Positions 41,613 through 50,942 of a DNA stretch of 58,802 bases are shown piece after piece; position 1 is the first letter of the stretch, and each line of letters starts with the position of its first letter. Made by a program: the position numbers and the translations under genes. The stretch comes from an uncultured Alistipes sp. (GTDB taxonomy: Bacteria > Bacteroidota > Bacteroidia > Bacteroidales > Rikenellaceae). The notes beneath the pieces were generated by a model that worked only from the letters and a program-made list of their open reading frames with translations, did no database searches and was not told the DNA's origin. The stretch spans positions 1-58,802 of the forward strand of contig CANQIF010000013.1 in the NCBI GenBank assembly GCA_947623965.1. The letters are read 5' to 3'.

Positions 41613-42425
41613 ATGAAAATCTGCGCGAACTGCAAAATCAACCTCGGCCTCGACATTCTGCGCCGCCGGGCGGACGGATATCACGACTTGGAGACGGTAA
41701 TGCTTCCCGTGCGGGGGCTTTACGACGAACTGGAGATCGAACGGACGGCGGAGCCGGGCTTCCGCTTCGAAAATCGCGGTCTGGCGATCGACTGTCCGCC
41801 CGAGGCGAACCTCTGTCTGCGAGCCTGCCGGCTTCTGCACGACCGGTACGGGGTGGATGGCGCGCGGATCGTGCTGGACAAGCGCATTTCCTTCGGGGCC
41901 GGGCTCGGGGGCGGCTCCTCCGATGCCACGGCTGTGGTGCTGGCGCTCGATCAGCTTTTCGGGCTGCAACTTCCGGAAGCGGAGCTGATCGACTGCGCCG
42001 CGGCGCTCGGCAGCGACACGGCCTTCTTCGTCCGCAACACTCCCCAGCTCTGCACGGGCCGGGGCGAACGGATGGAGCCGATCGATCTGCCGCTGGAGGG
42101 ACTTTGGATCGTATTGGTGAAACCCGCGGTGCACATTTCGACCCGCGAAGCCTATGCGGGCGTGCAGCCGCGCATTCCCGAGCTCCCCTTGCGCGAACGC
42201 CTCGCGGCGGGGATCGAGCACTGGCAGGCGACGGTCCGCAACGACTTCGAGCCCTCCCTTTTCGCCGCGCATCCCGAGTTGGGAGCGATCAAGGAGCGGC
42301 TGCTCGCAGCCGGGGCCCGCTACGCCGCCATGTCGGGCAGCGGCTCGACCCTCTACGGCCTCTTCGACGATGCTACAGCCGCCGCAGCCCTACGCGACAC
42401 AACACCCTATATCTATCGCTTCTAA
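41613..42425 (+). CDS. ispE: 4-diphosphocytidyl-2-C-methyl-D-erythritol kinase
   Basis: A 270-residue GHMP kinase of the MEP isoprenoid pathway. CKINLGLDILRRRADGYHDLETV is the substrate-binding start, GAGLGGGSSDA the ATP loop, LGSDTAFF the catalytic Asp region and SGSGSTLYGLF the C-terminal glycine motif. The ATG at 41613 lies 5 bp after the -7 box, implying a nearly leaderless mRNA; an upstream in-frame ATG at 41595 would lie inside the promoter. Confidence 0.95.
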   Translation: MKICANCKINLGLDILRRRADGYHDLETVMLPVRGLYDELEIERTAEPGFRFENRGLAIDCPPEANLCLRACRLLHDRYGVDGARIVLDKRISFGAGLGGGSSDATAVVLALDQLFGLQLPEAELIDCAAALGSDTAFFVRNTPQLCTGRGERMEPIDLPLEGLWIVLVKPAVHISTREAYAGVQPRIPELPLRERLAAGIEHWQATVRNDFEPSLFAAHPELGAIKERLLAAGARYAAMSGSGSTLYGLFDDATAAAALRDTTPYIYRF

Positions 42426-42549
42426 ACTGCCCCCCCCTGAACCCGCGGGAGAGCAGCCGCCAATCTCTTCTCGAGATCGGCCCTCATGTCTTGCCCGCCG
42501 GACGAAAAAGTCTCGATTTCATCGGATCGATAAGCAGGACACACAAAAA

Positions 42550-42574
42550 GGGAGCCGGCAAAACGCCGGTTCCC
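42550..42574 (+). terminator. Hairpin after ispE
   Basis: Stem GGGAGCCGGC / GCCGGTTCCC with loop AAAAC; no T run, so termination is uncertain. Confidence 0.55.
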
Positions 42575-42627
42575 TCTCCTAATAATATGAGTAGATGCAA
42601 AAAAAAATGGAGGTGCAATTTCTTGCA

Positions 42628-42775
42628 CCTTTTCTCGCCTCGGCATAGTCCGAACAAGCTCGGTTCTGCCCTCGGCTTGTCGAAAAGGTTCGTTTACACG
42701 CACCTTTTCTCGCCTCGGCATAGCTCGAGCAAAGCTCGCCTCTGCTCTCGGCTTATCGAAAAGGTTCAATTTTAT
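42628..42775 (+). repeat. Degenerate family B units without a gene
   Basis: Two units with CTCGCCTCGGCATAG at 42634 and 42709 areas (period about 75 bp) and CTCGGCTTATCGAAAAGG or a variant. The -7 box is lost (CGAAAAGG in its place) but the hairpin arms, for example CGAACAAGCTCGG, still pair in part. No gene follows in the plus direction. Confidence 0.7.
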
Positions 42776-42779
42776 ATTT

Positions 42780-43053
42780 GCAGTTCCGAATGGAACTGCA
42801 GCGGACCGCAGCTTCGCCCGGCGAAGGCCCGCTACTCGCGTTTGCTCGTATGCGTCCTTCGCAAGCCGCGGCCCGATTCTGTAATTCTGAATTTTGAATC
42901 TTGAATTCTGAATTTGCGCCCTTTGGGGCGCAACAGCCCGCAGCCGCCCCCGGGCGGAGGGCTGCTCCTCTACGTCGCACGCCCGTCCGCTCGGCTGCGG
43001 GCTTGACGCAAGGTTCAATGCCACAGGCATCGGCGGGCCGCTACGTCCCGCAG
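42780..43053 (-). repeat. Family A mosaic array, reverse
   Basis: Reverse units between convergent ispE and rpiB. Hairpins: GTTCCGAATGGAAC near 42783, GCGCCCTTTGGGGCGC near 42915, GCC-loop form AATGCCACAGGCAT near 43017. AT tract at 42882-42914. No gene; 43054-43281 is likewise empty. Confidence 0.82.
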
Positions 43054-43281
43054 ACACCATCAAGGTTCGTTTACACGCACTTTTTTACCCGGAACCGGAC
43101 GCAGCGGACAATCGCGCTGCGATCTGCGTACCTCGCAGGCTACAAATCCTTTATCAAAGGGAGTAAAAACGAGCCAAAAGCAAACAAAGTCCGAACGAAA
43201 ATATTCGACGTCTCCCAATCCCGTACAATCCCGATCGCAACGGACCGCAACGGCGCGATGCACGAATAAGGCCGAAGCAAC

Positions 43282-43309
43282 GCGGGGCATCCACAAAAGG
43301 ATGCCCCGC
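43282..43309. terminator. Strong hairpin between repeat array and rpiB
   Basis: 11-bp stem GCGGGGCATCC / GGATGCCCCGC, loop ACAAAA, followed on the plus strand by TTCGTTTTG. It lies 47 bp beyond the rpiB stop, so it probably also ends rpiB transcription. Confidence 0.75.
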
Positions 43310-43356
43310 TTCGTTTTGTCCGGTGCCGGCCGGAGCCGCCCGGCCGTCGAACAGGA

Positions 43357-43791
43357 TTAGCGCAATGCCATCTTGGCGACGCGCTGTTCGTGGCGGCCGC
43401 CCTCGAACGGCGTGGCGAAGAAGGTGTCGAGCAAGGCGACCGCCTCGTCGTTCGAGAGGAAGCGGGCGGGCAGCACCAGCACGTTGGCATTGTTGTGGCG
43501 GCGGATAAGCTCGGCGATCTCGGGGATCCAGCAAAGCCCGGCGCGGATCCCCTGGTGCTTGTTGAGGGTCATGGCCATCCCCTCGCCCGAGCCGCAAAGG
43601 CCGACGCCCGCTTCGACTTCGCCCTGCTCGACCGCTTCGGCCAGCGGATGGGCGTAGTCGGGATAATCGACGCTCTCGGGCGAGTGCGTGCCGAAGTCGA
43701 ACACCTCGTAACCCTTCGCCTGGAGGTAGCCCACCAGGAACTCTTTCATTTCATAGCCGGCGTGGTCGCTGGCGATACCGATCTTTTTCAT
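43357..43791 (-). CDS. rpiB: Ribose 5-phosphate isomerase B
   Basis: A 144-residue isomerase of the pentose phosphate pathway. IGIASDHAGYEMKE is the N-terminal signature; GVGLCGSGEGMAMTLNKHQGIRAGLC carries the catalytic Cys and phosphate loop; RRHNNANVLVLPARFL follows. Last gene of a typA-led group on the minus strand. Confidence 0.96.
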   Translation of the reverse strand: MKKIGIASDHAGYEMKEFLVGYLQAKGYEVFDFGTHSPESVDYPDYAHPLAEAVEQGEVEAGVGLCGSGEGMAMTLNKHQGIRAGLCWIPEIAELIRRHNNANVLVLPARFLSNDEAVALLDTFFATPFEGGRHEQRVAKMALR

Positions 43792-43896
43792 GACGAATAT
43801 GGCGTTTTAGTTTTTTATCGTAAACGGTCCGAGAAAGCCGCGCGAATGCCGGGAGCCTCGCCGGCTTTTTCCCGGAGCCCCCGCCCGCGAAAGCCG

Positions 43897-44214
43897 CTAT
43901 CCCAGATAGCGCTCCGCCACGCTGATCAAAAAGCCGATCAACACGGCGTTGAGCAGCATCGGCAGGGGGCGGCTCTCCTTGCCCGAGCCGACGATCGAGG
44001 CCGGGACGGCGACCATGAGCGCAATGCCCATGCCGTCGGCCCACCAGGGGAGGTAGGGCAGGTCGCTGTAAAATGTGATGACGGCGGCGAAAAGGTAGGC
44101 GCAGAAGGCCGAGAAAGCGTGCCGCAGCGTCGCCTTCTGGGCGATCATCGGAATCGCGACCAGCGCGCCGGCCGCCACGCCGACGGCTACCGAGAGGGTG
44201 AAATGGGTCATCAT
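43897..44214 (-). CDS. Small integral membrane protein (105 aa)
   Basis: Four hydrophobic segments (residues about 5-25, 32-50, 60-80, 85-102) with a short GSGKESRPLP loop. No family recognised. It begins 12 bp after the typA stop and is therefore likely co-transcribed with typA. Confidence 0.65.
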   Translation of the reverse strand: MMTHFTLSVAVGVAAGALVAIPMIAQKATLRHAFSAFCAYLFAAVITFYSDLPYLPWWADGMGIALMVAVPASIVGSGKESRPLPMLLNAVLIGFLISVAERYLG

Positions 44215-44226
44215 GGCTCCCGACAG

Positions 44227-46029
44227 TTACTTCGCCGCGCGTTTGCGATCGACCTCGTGCAGCAGGATCTTGCGCAGCCGCATCGCATGGGGCGTCACCT
44301 CGACGTATTCGTCCTCCTTGATGTATTCGAGCGCCTCCTCGAGCGTGAAGACCCGCGGCGGCACGATGACACTCTTCTCGTCCGATCCCGAGGCGCGCAT
44401 GTTCGTCAGCTGCTTGGCCTTCGTGACGTTCACCGCGATGTCGTTCTGGCGCGTGTGCTCGCCGATCACCTGCCCCTCGTAGACGTTCTCCATCGGGCTG
44501 ATGAAGAAGCGGCCGCGGTCCTGCAGCTTGTCGATCGAATAGGCGTAGGCCGTGCCCGTCTCGCTCGAAATGATCGAGCCGTTGGTGCGCATCTCGATCT
44601 CGCCGACCCACGGTTCGAATCCCTTGAGCCGGTGCGTCATGATCGCCTCGCCCGCCGTGGCGGTGAGCATGTTCGAGCGGAGACCGATGATGCCGCGTGA
44701 CGGAATATCGAATTCGAGCCGCACGCGGTCGCCGTTCGAGCTCATGTTCGTGAGAGTTCCCTTGCGCTTGGTGGCGAGCTCGATCACCGTGCCCGAGCAC
44801 TCCTCGGGGCAGTCGACCGTCATCTCCTCGATCGGCTCGCACTTGCGGCCGTCGATCTCCTTGACGATCACGCGGGGCTGGCCCACCTGCAGCTCGTACC
44901 CCTCGCGGCGCATCGTCTCGATGAGGACCGAGAGGTGCAGCACGCCGCGGCCGTAGACGTTGAACGAATCGGCCGAGGGGCCCGGCGTCACGCGCAGGGC
45001 GAGGTTCTTCTCCAGCTCGCGGTCGAGGCGCTCCTTGATGTGGCGCGAGGTGACGTATTTGCCGTCCTTGCCGAAGAAGGGCGAGTTGTTGATCGTGAAG
45101 AGCATCGACATGGTCGGCTCGTCGATGGCGATCGGGGGGAGCGGCTCGGGGTTCTCGTAATCGCAGATCGTGTCGCCGATCTCGAAGCCCTCGATGCCCA
45201 TAAGGGCGCAGATTTCGCCGCAGGGGACCTCCTCGACGCGTTTCTTGGTCAGGCCGTCGAAGACCAACAGCTCGCGGATCTTCGTCTTGACCATCGTCTT
45301 GCCGTCGCGCTTGGCGAGCGTGACATTCTGCCCGGCGCGGAGCGTGCCGCGCGTGAGCTTGCCCACGGCGATCCGGCCCGTGTACGAGGAGTATTCGAGC
45401 GACGTGATGAGCAGCTGGGGCGTTCCCTCGGCCATAACCGGCTCGGGAATCTCGTCGATGATGGCGTCGAGCAGCGGCACGATCGAATCGGTCCGCTCGT
45501 TCCACTTGTGCGACATCCAGCCCTGCTTGGCCGAGCCGTAGATCGTCTTGTAGTCGAGCTGCTCCTCGGTGGCGTTGAGCGAGAACATGAGGTCGAAAAC
45601 CTGCTCGTTGACCACCTCGGGGCGGCAGTTGGGCTTGTCCACCTTGTTGATGACGACGATCGGCTTCTTGCCGAGCGCGAGCGCCTTCTGCAGCACGAAG
45701 CGCGTCTGCGGCATCGTCCCCTCGAAGGCATCGACGAGCAGCAGCACGCCGTCGCACATGTTCAGCACGCGCTCTACCTCGCCGCCGAAATCGGCGTGGC
45801 CCGGGGTGTCGATGATGTTGATCTTGTAATCCTTATAGATGACCGAAACGTTTTTCGAAAGGATCGTGATGCCCCGTTCGCGTTCGAGGTCGTTGTTGTC
45901 GAGAATCAGTTCGCCGCTCGTCTTGGCGTTGTCGCGCAGGATGTGCCCTGCCAGGATCATTTTGTCCACCAGGGTAGTCTTGCCGTGATCCACGTGGGCG
46001 ATGATCGCAATGTTGCGCAGTTTTTGCAT
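44227..46029 (-). CDS. typA: Ribosome-associated GTPase TypA/BipA
   Basis: A 600-residue translational GTPase active in ribosome assembly under stress. G1 [11 protein letters not shown]2 RERGITI, G3 [13 protein letters not shown]4 NKVDKPN, followed by the EF-G-like domains and the BipA-specific C-terminal part ([34 protein letters not shown]). Divergent from aroB with closely spaced -7 boxes. Confidence 0.97.
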   Translation of the reverse strand: MQKLRNIAIIAHVDHGKTTLVDKMILAGHILRDNAKTSGELILDNNDLERERGITILSKNVSVIYKDYKINIIDTPGHADFGGEVERVLNMCDGVLLLVDAFEGTMPQTRFVLQKALALGKKPIVVINKVDKPNCRPEVVNEQVFDLMFSLNATEEQLDYKTIYGSAKQGWMSHKWNERTDSIVPLLDAIIDEIPEPVMAEGTPQLLITSLEYSSYTGRIAVGKLTRGTLRAGQNVTLAKRDGKTMVKTKIRELLVFDGLTKKRVEEVPCGEICALMGIEGFEIGDTICDYENPEPLPPIAIDEPTMSMLFTINNSPFFGKDGKYVTSRHIKERLDRELEKNLALRVTPGPSADSFNVYGRGVLHLSVLIETMRREGYELQVGQPRVIVKEIDGRKCEPIEEMTVDCPEECSGTVIELATKRKGTLTNMSSNGDRVRLEFDIPSRGIIGLRSNMLTATAGEAIMTHRLKGFEPWVGEIEMRTNGSIISSETGTAYAYSIDKLQDRGRFFISPMENVYEGQVIGEHTRQNDIAVNVTKAKQLTNMRASGSDEKSVIVPPRVFTLEEALEYIKEDEYVEVTPHAMRLRKILLHEVDRKRAAK

Positions 46030-46051
46030 AATGCAGATGTGATTTACGCCG

Positions 46052-46059
46052 CAAATGTA
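46052..46059 (-). promoter_or_regulatory. -7 box of typA
   Basis: Minus-strand TACATTTG, 22 bp before the typA ATG. Confidence 0.65.
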
Positions 46060-46080
46060 ATCATTTCTCCGAAAAAATGC

Positions 46081-46088
46081 TACATTTG
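46081..46088 (+). promoter_or_regulatory. -7 box of aroB
   Basis: TACATTTG, 30 bp before the aroB ATG and 21 bp from the typA -7 box, so the two promoters compete for space. Confidence 0.65.
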
Positions 46089-46118
46089 TTCCCCGAAAGC
46101 AACGAATCCCACCCTACA

Positions 46119-47135
46119 ATGGAACCCCTTTTATCCCTTCCTCACGCGAGCGGTCTCTACCTCGGAGCGGCCGCGGAGCTGCTGCCCCGGCTGCTGCCGG
46201 AGGGGCGGATCGCGGTCGTTTCGGACGCGGCGATCGACCGTCTGCATCCCGAGCTGCTGGCCCCCTACGACAAGATATTGATCGGACAGGGCGAGACGAT
46301 CAAGACGCTGCGGACCGTCGAGCAGATCCACCGCCGGCTGATCGAGATAGGGGCCGACCGCAGCACCTTCGTGCTGGGTGTCGGCGGCGGAATCGTCACG
46401 GACGTGGCGGGCTTCGCCGCCTCGACCTACATGCGGGGCGTTCCCTTCGGCTTCGTTCCGACGACGCTCCTGGCGCAGGTGGACGCCTCGGTGGGGGGCA
46501 AGAACGGCGTGAATGTCGGGGGGTACAAGAACATGGCGGGGACCTTCACGCAGCCGCGCTTCGTCATCTGCGACCCCTCGCTGCTGGCGACCCTGCCGGT
46601 GCGGGAGTTCCGCGCCGGGTTGGCCGAGGCGGTCAAGGCGGCCGTCATCGGAGATGCGGCGCTCTTCGGGCTACTCGAGCAAAGCTCGTTCGAGGAGCTG
46701 CGCAGCGATCCGAAGCGGCTGGAGCAGGTGATCGAGGCGGCGATCCGCGTCAAGGCGGCGATCGTCGGGCGCGACGAACGCGAGACAGGCGAACGGCGGC
46801 TGCTCAATCTGGGCCACACGCTCGCCCACGCCATCGAGAAGTGTTCGTCGCAGCTGAACCACGGCGAGGCGGTCGCCGTCGGGCTGCGGATGATGGCAGC
46901 CGCCGCAGTGCGGCTCGGGGAGCTTTCGCCGGCCGACGACGAGCGGATCGGACGGCTGCTCGAACGACTGGGCTTTGTCACGACGCCGCCCGTCGCGGTG
47001 GAGCGGCTGCTGAAGGAGATCGGCAAGGACAAGAAGAGCGACGGCGCACAGCTGCATGCGGTGCTGCCGCTCGCCATCGGTCGCTGCGAGGTCCGCACGG
47101 TCGAGAAGGCGCAATTAAAAAAGTGGCTGATATAG
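46119..47135 (+). CDS. aroB: 3-dehydroquinate synthase
   Basis: A 338-residue NAD-dependent enzyme, second step of the shikimate pathway. GGGIVTDVAGFAASTYMRG binds NAD; PTTLLAQVDASVGGKNGVN is the active-site loop; NLGHTLAHAIE carries the zinc-binding His. Full length. The family A array starts 32 bp downstream. Confidence 0.95.
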   Translation: MEPLLSLPHASGLYLGAAAELLPRLLPEGRIAVVSDAAIDRLHPELLAPYDKILIGQGETIKTLRTVEQIHRRLIEIGADRSTFVLGVGGGIVTDVAGFAASTYMRGVPFGFVPTTLLAQVDASVGGKNGVNVGGYKNMAGTFTQPRFVICDPSLLATLPVREFRAGLAEAVKAAVIGDAALFGLLEQSSFEELRSDPKRLEQVIEAAIRVKAAIVGRDERETGERRLLNLGHTLAHAIEKCSSQLNHGEAVAVGLRMMAAAAVRLGELSPADDERIGRLLERLGFVTTPPVAVERLLKEIGKDKKSDGAQLHAVLPLAIGRCEVRTVEKAQLKKWLI

Positions 47136-47166
47136 AGGGTGAAGCGGCGGTCTCTTGCAGGAGCTT

Positions 47167-48550
47167 TCAGAAATTCAAGATTCGGAATTAACTGCAAGGG
47201 GACTTCGCATTGAATGGGCACATTCGGGCTGCAGCCTGCGGAGGACACGCATGTTCGGATAGGTAGCTGGGCCCGCTTGGGGAATATATTCCCATTCGGG
47301 CTGCAGCCTGCGGAGCGCACGCAGATTCGGATACGAATTGCGGGCCTCCGCCGCCCCCAGGCTGCGGCCCGCACGACCTCTTGCAAGGTCGATTTCGCCT
47401 GCAGCAAGCCCGCAGCCGAGCGGATGGGCCTGCGAAGTGGAGAAGCAGCCCTCCGCCCGGGGCGGCTGTGGGTTGCTGCGGCTTCTTACGAAGCCGCAAA
47501 TTCAGCATTCAATATTCAAGATTCAAAATTAGATGGGCTGCCAGGTATGCTTGGGCATACATTCCTGCTCGGGCAGCAGCCTGCGGGGAACCGCACGAAG
47601 CGGACCTGCAGGACGCGAGTTGCGGGCCTCTGCCGGGCGGAGGCTGCGGCCCGCACGACCTCTTGCGAGGTCGATTTTGCCTGCAGCAAGCCCGCAGCCA
47701 AGCGGACGGGCGTGCAACGAGCAGCGCGAGATTGCAGCCCTCCGCCCGGGGGCGGCTGCGGGCTGCCGGTCGCTGTGCGACCGATTTGCCGGCAAACACG
47801 TCCATCCCAACAGGCGGCTGCGGGTCGCTGTGCCCTTTCAGGCGCAAATTCAAAATTCAATCAAAATAAAATAGGTAGCTGGGCTCGCTTGGGGAATATA
47901 TTCCCATTCGGGGCGCAGCCTGCGGGGAACCGCACGAAGCGGACCTGCAGGACGCGAGTTGCGGGCCTCCGCCGGGCGGAGGCTGCGGCCCGCACAGCCC
48001 TGACGGACCGATTCCCAACCCGAGACTTGCCCGCAGCCGAGCGGACGGGCCTGCGACTTTAGAGGAGCAGCCCTCAGCCAGGGGGCGGCTGCGGGCTGCC
48101 GGTCGCTGTGCGACCGAATTTGCCGGCAAGCATTTTCGCCACAGTCAGCGGCTGCGGCCCGCTGCGCCCTTTCAGGCGCAAATTCAAAATTCAATCAAAA
48201 TAAAATAGGTAGCTGGGCTCGCTTGAGGAATATATCCCCATTCGGGGCGCAGCCTGCGGAGCGCACGCAGATTCGGATACGAGTTGCGGGCCTCCGCCGC
48301 CGGGAGGCTGCGGCCCGCTGCGGCTTCTGCGAAGCCGCAAATTCAAGATTCAAAATTAGGCGGGTTTCCTATTGGTTCGGGTCGCAGCTTGCGAAGCGCA
48401 CGCGCGAGCGGACTTGCGGACGCGAGAAGCGGGCCTTCGCGGGGGCGAAGCTGCGGCCCGCTGCGGTTCCTTATCGGAACCGCAAATTCAAAATTCAAGA
48501 TTCAAAATCAACTGCGGCCCGCCGATGCCTGAAGACATCGATTCCGTCCG
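47167..48550 (+). repeat. Family A mosaic array, forward; longest copy and type region
   Basis: About 1.4 kb between the convergent aroB and coiled-coil genes. The unit order reads: AT tract of AATTC/ATTCAA words; head CGGGCGCAGCCTGCGGAG-CGCACG; second half GGACCTGCGGGACGCGAG; big hairpin arms GCGGGCCTCCGCC and GGCTGCGGCCCGC; a short variable hairpin followed by GATTT-GC; second big hairpin CCCGCAGCCGAGCGGAC to GGCGGCTGCGGGCTGC; another variable hairpin; next AT tract. Variable hairpins here: GACCTCTTGCAAGGTC (47379), GGCTTCTTACGAAGCC (47480), GACCTCTTGCGAGGTC (47658), GGTCGCTGTGCGACC (47767 and 48100), GGCTTCTGCGAAGCC (48322), GGTTCC-GGAACC (48467), GATGCC-GACATC (48522). Two long stretches (47570-47870 and 47905-48200) are near-duplicates. 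Confidence 0.88.
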
Positions 48551-48582
48551 CGGTGAGGCTTCCACCCCGCCTGTCGGCCGCG

Positions 48583-48861
48583 CTACCGTTCGAACAGCTT
48601 CAATGCGCGGCGCTTCTCCTCCAACGCACGTTCGAGCGGAGCAACGCACGCCCGTTCATACTCCCGGACGTTGCACCCCTCCTCCCAGATCAACTCCTCC
48701 ATCGCTTCGAGGTCGGTATACGGGGTGACTTCGCTGCGGCAGCGCTCCTGAAACAGCGCGTGCTCGGCCTGCAGGCGCTGCAGGGCGGCCGTGGCTTCGG
48801 AAAGCCGCTCTTCCAGCTCCCGAATCTCCGTGCGGAGCCTCTTTTCGATTTCGTTTTCCAT
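48583..48861 (-). CDS. Coiled-coil protein (92 aa)
   Basis: IEKRLRTEIRELEERLSEATAALQRLQAEHALFQERC is a strong heptad coiled coil; the C-terminal half is charged and helical (LERALEEKRRALKLFER). Cytosolic, no known family. It is downstream of waaA (184 bp gap) on the same strand. Confidence 0.6.
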   Translation of the reverse strand: MENEIEKRLRTEIRELEERLSEATAALQRLQAEHALFQERCRSEVTPYTDLEAMEELIWEEGCNVREYERACVAPLERALEEKRRALKLFER

Positions 48862-49045
48862 GGGCTCGGATATAAATAAGATAGGAAGGTGTCGTTCGAT
48901 TTGCGGACCGGCGGCACGCCCCCGGCAGACCCGGCAACCCAGCAGGCCCGGTAGGCCCGGCTGCCCCAGCAGCCCTAACAAACCGGCAGCCCCGACAAGT
49001 CCGGCAATCCGGCGTCCCGGCCGCCCTGCCCTCCCCGATTCGGGG
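48862..49045. other. Low-complexity CCGGCA-rich spacer
   Basis: Reiterated CCCGGCA, CAGGCCCGG and CCGGCAGCC words between waaA and the coiled-coil gene; no gene. Confidence 0.5.
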
Positions 49046-50272
49046 TCAGTTGAAGATCGTCCGCGTGATGAGCTCCGTGGCGCCCTGGTGGCGCTGCGTA
49101 TACTCCTTCGCAGCCCGTCCGGCGCGGTCGAGCACCTCGGGGTCGTCGCGCAGGGGAGCGAACCAGGCGGCCAGTTCCTCATAGGTCGCGATCGAGCGGG
49201 CAGCCCCGAGCGTAACAAGGTCGCACGCCTCCTTGAAGGTGCGGTAGTTCGGCCCGAAGGCGATCGGCAGACCGAAGGTGGCCGCCTCCAGCGTGTTGTG
49301 GATGCCCACGCCGAAGCCGCCGCCGATGTAGCTCCAGGTCGCATAGCCGTAGACCGACGAGAGGATGCCCACCGTGTCGAGGACGAGCAGCTGCCGGTTG
49401 GCGACCTTCGTTTCCGGCGTGCACTGCGTGTAGCGCACGGCGCCGCCCTTCGTCTCCGCGAGGAGCCGTTCGATGCGCGCCTCGTCCATCTCGTGGGGGG
49501 CGACGATGAATTTGATCGCCGGGTTCTCGTTGATGAGGCGCAAGAGCAGCTCCTCGTCGGGCCCCCATGTCGAACCGGCGACGAAGAGGGGCTTGTCGTC
49601 CCGGAACCGTTCGACGAGCTCGATGTGCCGGGCGGCGCGGGCGATGTCGGCCACCCGGTCGAAGCGGGTGTCGCCCGAGACGATCGCATTGTCGAAGCCC
49701 AGCTCGGCGAGCAGCCGTTTCGACTCGTCGTTCTGCACGAAAAGCACCTCGAAGGTTTCGAGCGCCTCGCGCCACCAGCCGCCGTAGCAGCGGAAGAAGA
49801 CGGCGTGCCGGTGGAAGATGGCCGAGACGATGAAGGTGCGGATGCGGCGGCGGCGCAGCTCGCGCAGCAGGTTGAGCCAAAATTCGTATTTGACGAAAAT
49901 CGCGATTTCGGGCCGGACGATGTCGAGGAAGCGGCGGGCGTTGCGGCGCGTGTCGATGGGGAGATAGAAGATGTAGTCGGCGCCCGCGTAGTTCTTGCGG
50001 ATCTCGTAGCCCGAGGGCGAGAAGAAGGTGAGCAGGATCTTGTGCTCGGGATGTTCGCGCCGGATGCGCTCGATCAGGGGGCGCCCCTGCTCGAATTCAC
50101 CGAGCGAGGCGACGTGGACCCAGACGATCCGATCCGTCGGACGGATCGCCGCCTCCATCCGCGCGAAGAGGTTCCGGCGCCCTTCGACCCAGCTGCGCGC
50201 CTTGCGATGGCGGAGCGCAGCGAGCCGGATGAGCCACCCGTAGCAGATCAAGGCGATGTCGTATAGCCACAT
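49046..50272 (-). CDS. waaA: 3-deoxy-D-manno-octulosonic acid (Kdo) transferase
   Basis: A 408-residue inner-membrane-associated glycosyltransferase adding Kdo to lipid A precursor. An N-terminal hydrophobic helix (residues 3-20), then VWVHVASLGEFEQGRPLIE with the catalytic Glu region, ILLTFFSPSGYE, VKYEFWLNLL, AGSTWGPDEE and GGGFGVGIHNTLEAATFGLPIAFGP. Full length. The -7 box TATATTTG (minus, 50310-50317) precedes it. Confidence 0.95.
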   Translation of the reverse strand: MWLYDIALICYGWLIRLAALRHRKARSWVEGRRNLFARMEAAIRPTDRIVWVHVASLGEFEQGRPLIERIRREHPEHKILLTFFSPSGYEIRKNYAGADYIFYLPIDTRRNARRFLDIVRPEIAIFVKYEFWLNLLRELRRRRIRTFIVSAIFHRHAVFFRCYGGWWREALETFEVLFVQNDESKRLLAELGFDNAIVSGDTRFDRVADIARAARHIELVERFRDDKPLFVAGSTWGPDEELLLRLINENPAIKFIVAPHEMDEARIERLLAETKGGAVRYTQCTPETKVANRQLLVLDTVGILSSVYGYATWSYIGGGFGVGIHNTLEAATFGLPIAFGPNYRTFKEACDLVTLGAARSIATYEELAAWFAPLRDDPEVLDRAGRAAKEYTQRHQGATELITRTIFN

Positions 50273-50309
50273 AGATGCGTCTGTTGGAATATCTGTTGGA
50301 ATAAGTATA

Positions 50310-50317
50310 CAAATATA
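50310..50317 (-). promoter_or_regulatory. -7 box of waaA
   Basis: Minus-strand TATATTTG, 37 bp before the ATG. Two copies of ATCTGTTGGAAT lie between it and the gene. Confidence 0.65.
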
Positions 50318-50412
50318 AGCGAAAAAACCGAAACGCCAAAACTTTCGGGGGCGGCAATGCAGATGCGGCGGTGCGTCAGTACAGCGGTGCAGCGATGCAG
50401 CGATACGCGGCC

Positions 50413-50442
50413 GGCGGACAGGGCACCGGCGGACAGGGCACC
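50413..50442. repeat. Two 15-bp tandem units
   Basis: GGCGGACAGGGCACC twice, between yraN and waaA. Confidence 0.85.
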
Positions 50443-50456
50443 GGGGCGCGACCTCT

Positions 50457-50840
50457 CTACCAACCGTATTCGATGGCATCGGGGAACCACTCGATCCGCA
50501 GCGTTCCGTTCGCACGTCCGTGCACGGCCGCCAGATCGAAGTGGAGCTCGCAGGCGGCGTACTGCGCACCGGAGGCCTCCAAGAAGGCCTCGGCAGCCCG
50601 GCGCAGCGCCTGCCGCTTCTGCGGCGTCAGCGCCTCCTCGGGGGCGGTAAGGGAGCCTTCGCGGCGGGTCTTGACCTCGACGAAGTGCAGCCCGTCCTCC
50701 CGCAGGGCGATGAGGTCGAGCTCGTAGCGCCCCGCGCGCCAGTTGCGGGCGACGAGCTCGTATCCCGCGGCGAGCAGCCAGCGGGCGGCGGCCTCTTCGC
50801 CCAGACGCCCCGTGCGGGCACAATCGGTTTCGGGCTTCAT
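50457..50840 (-). CDS. yraN: UPF0102/YraN endonuclease-like protein
   Basis: A 127-residue protein of the restriction-endonuclease fold. RLGEEAAARWLLAAGYELVARNWRAGRYELDLIALREDGLHFVEVKTRR shows the E-x(n)-D-L-I...EVK nuclease core. The biological role is unknown. It lies between tyrA and waaA on the same strand. Confidence 0.92.
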   Translation of the reverse strand: MKPETDCARTGRLGEEAAARWLLAAGYELVARNWRAGRYELDLIALREDGLHFVEVKTRREGSLTAPEEALTPQKRQALRRAAEAFLEASGAQYAACELHFDLAAVHGRANGTLRIEWFPDAIEYGW

Positions 50841-50942
50841 GCAATGCGGTTTAAAGAAAATTGCGATGCGGCCGCTCGGGGCGATGCCGGCGAATTCGGT
50901 TCAGGATGCGGGCAGACGCTCTCCGGAACGGCCCGTCCCCTG

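Noticed and set aside
47167..48550. CRISPR array
   Set aside because: Repeats are long, variable, palindromic and mosaic with no uniform repeat-spacer period and no cas genes.
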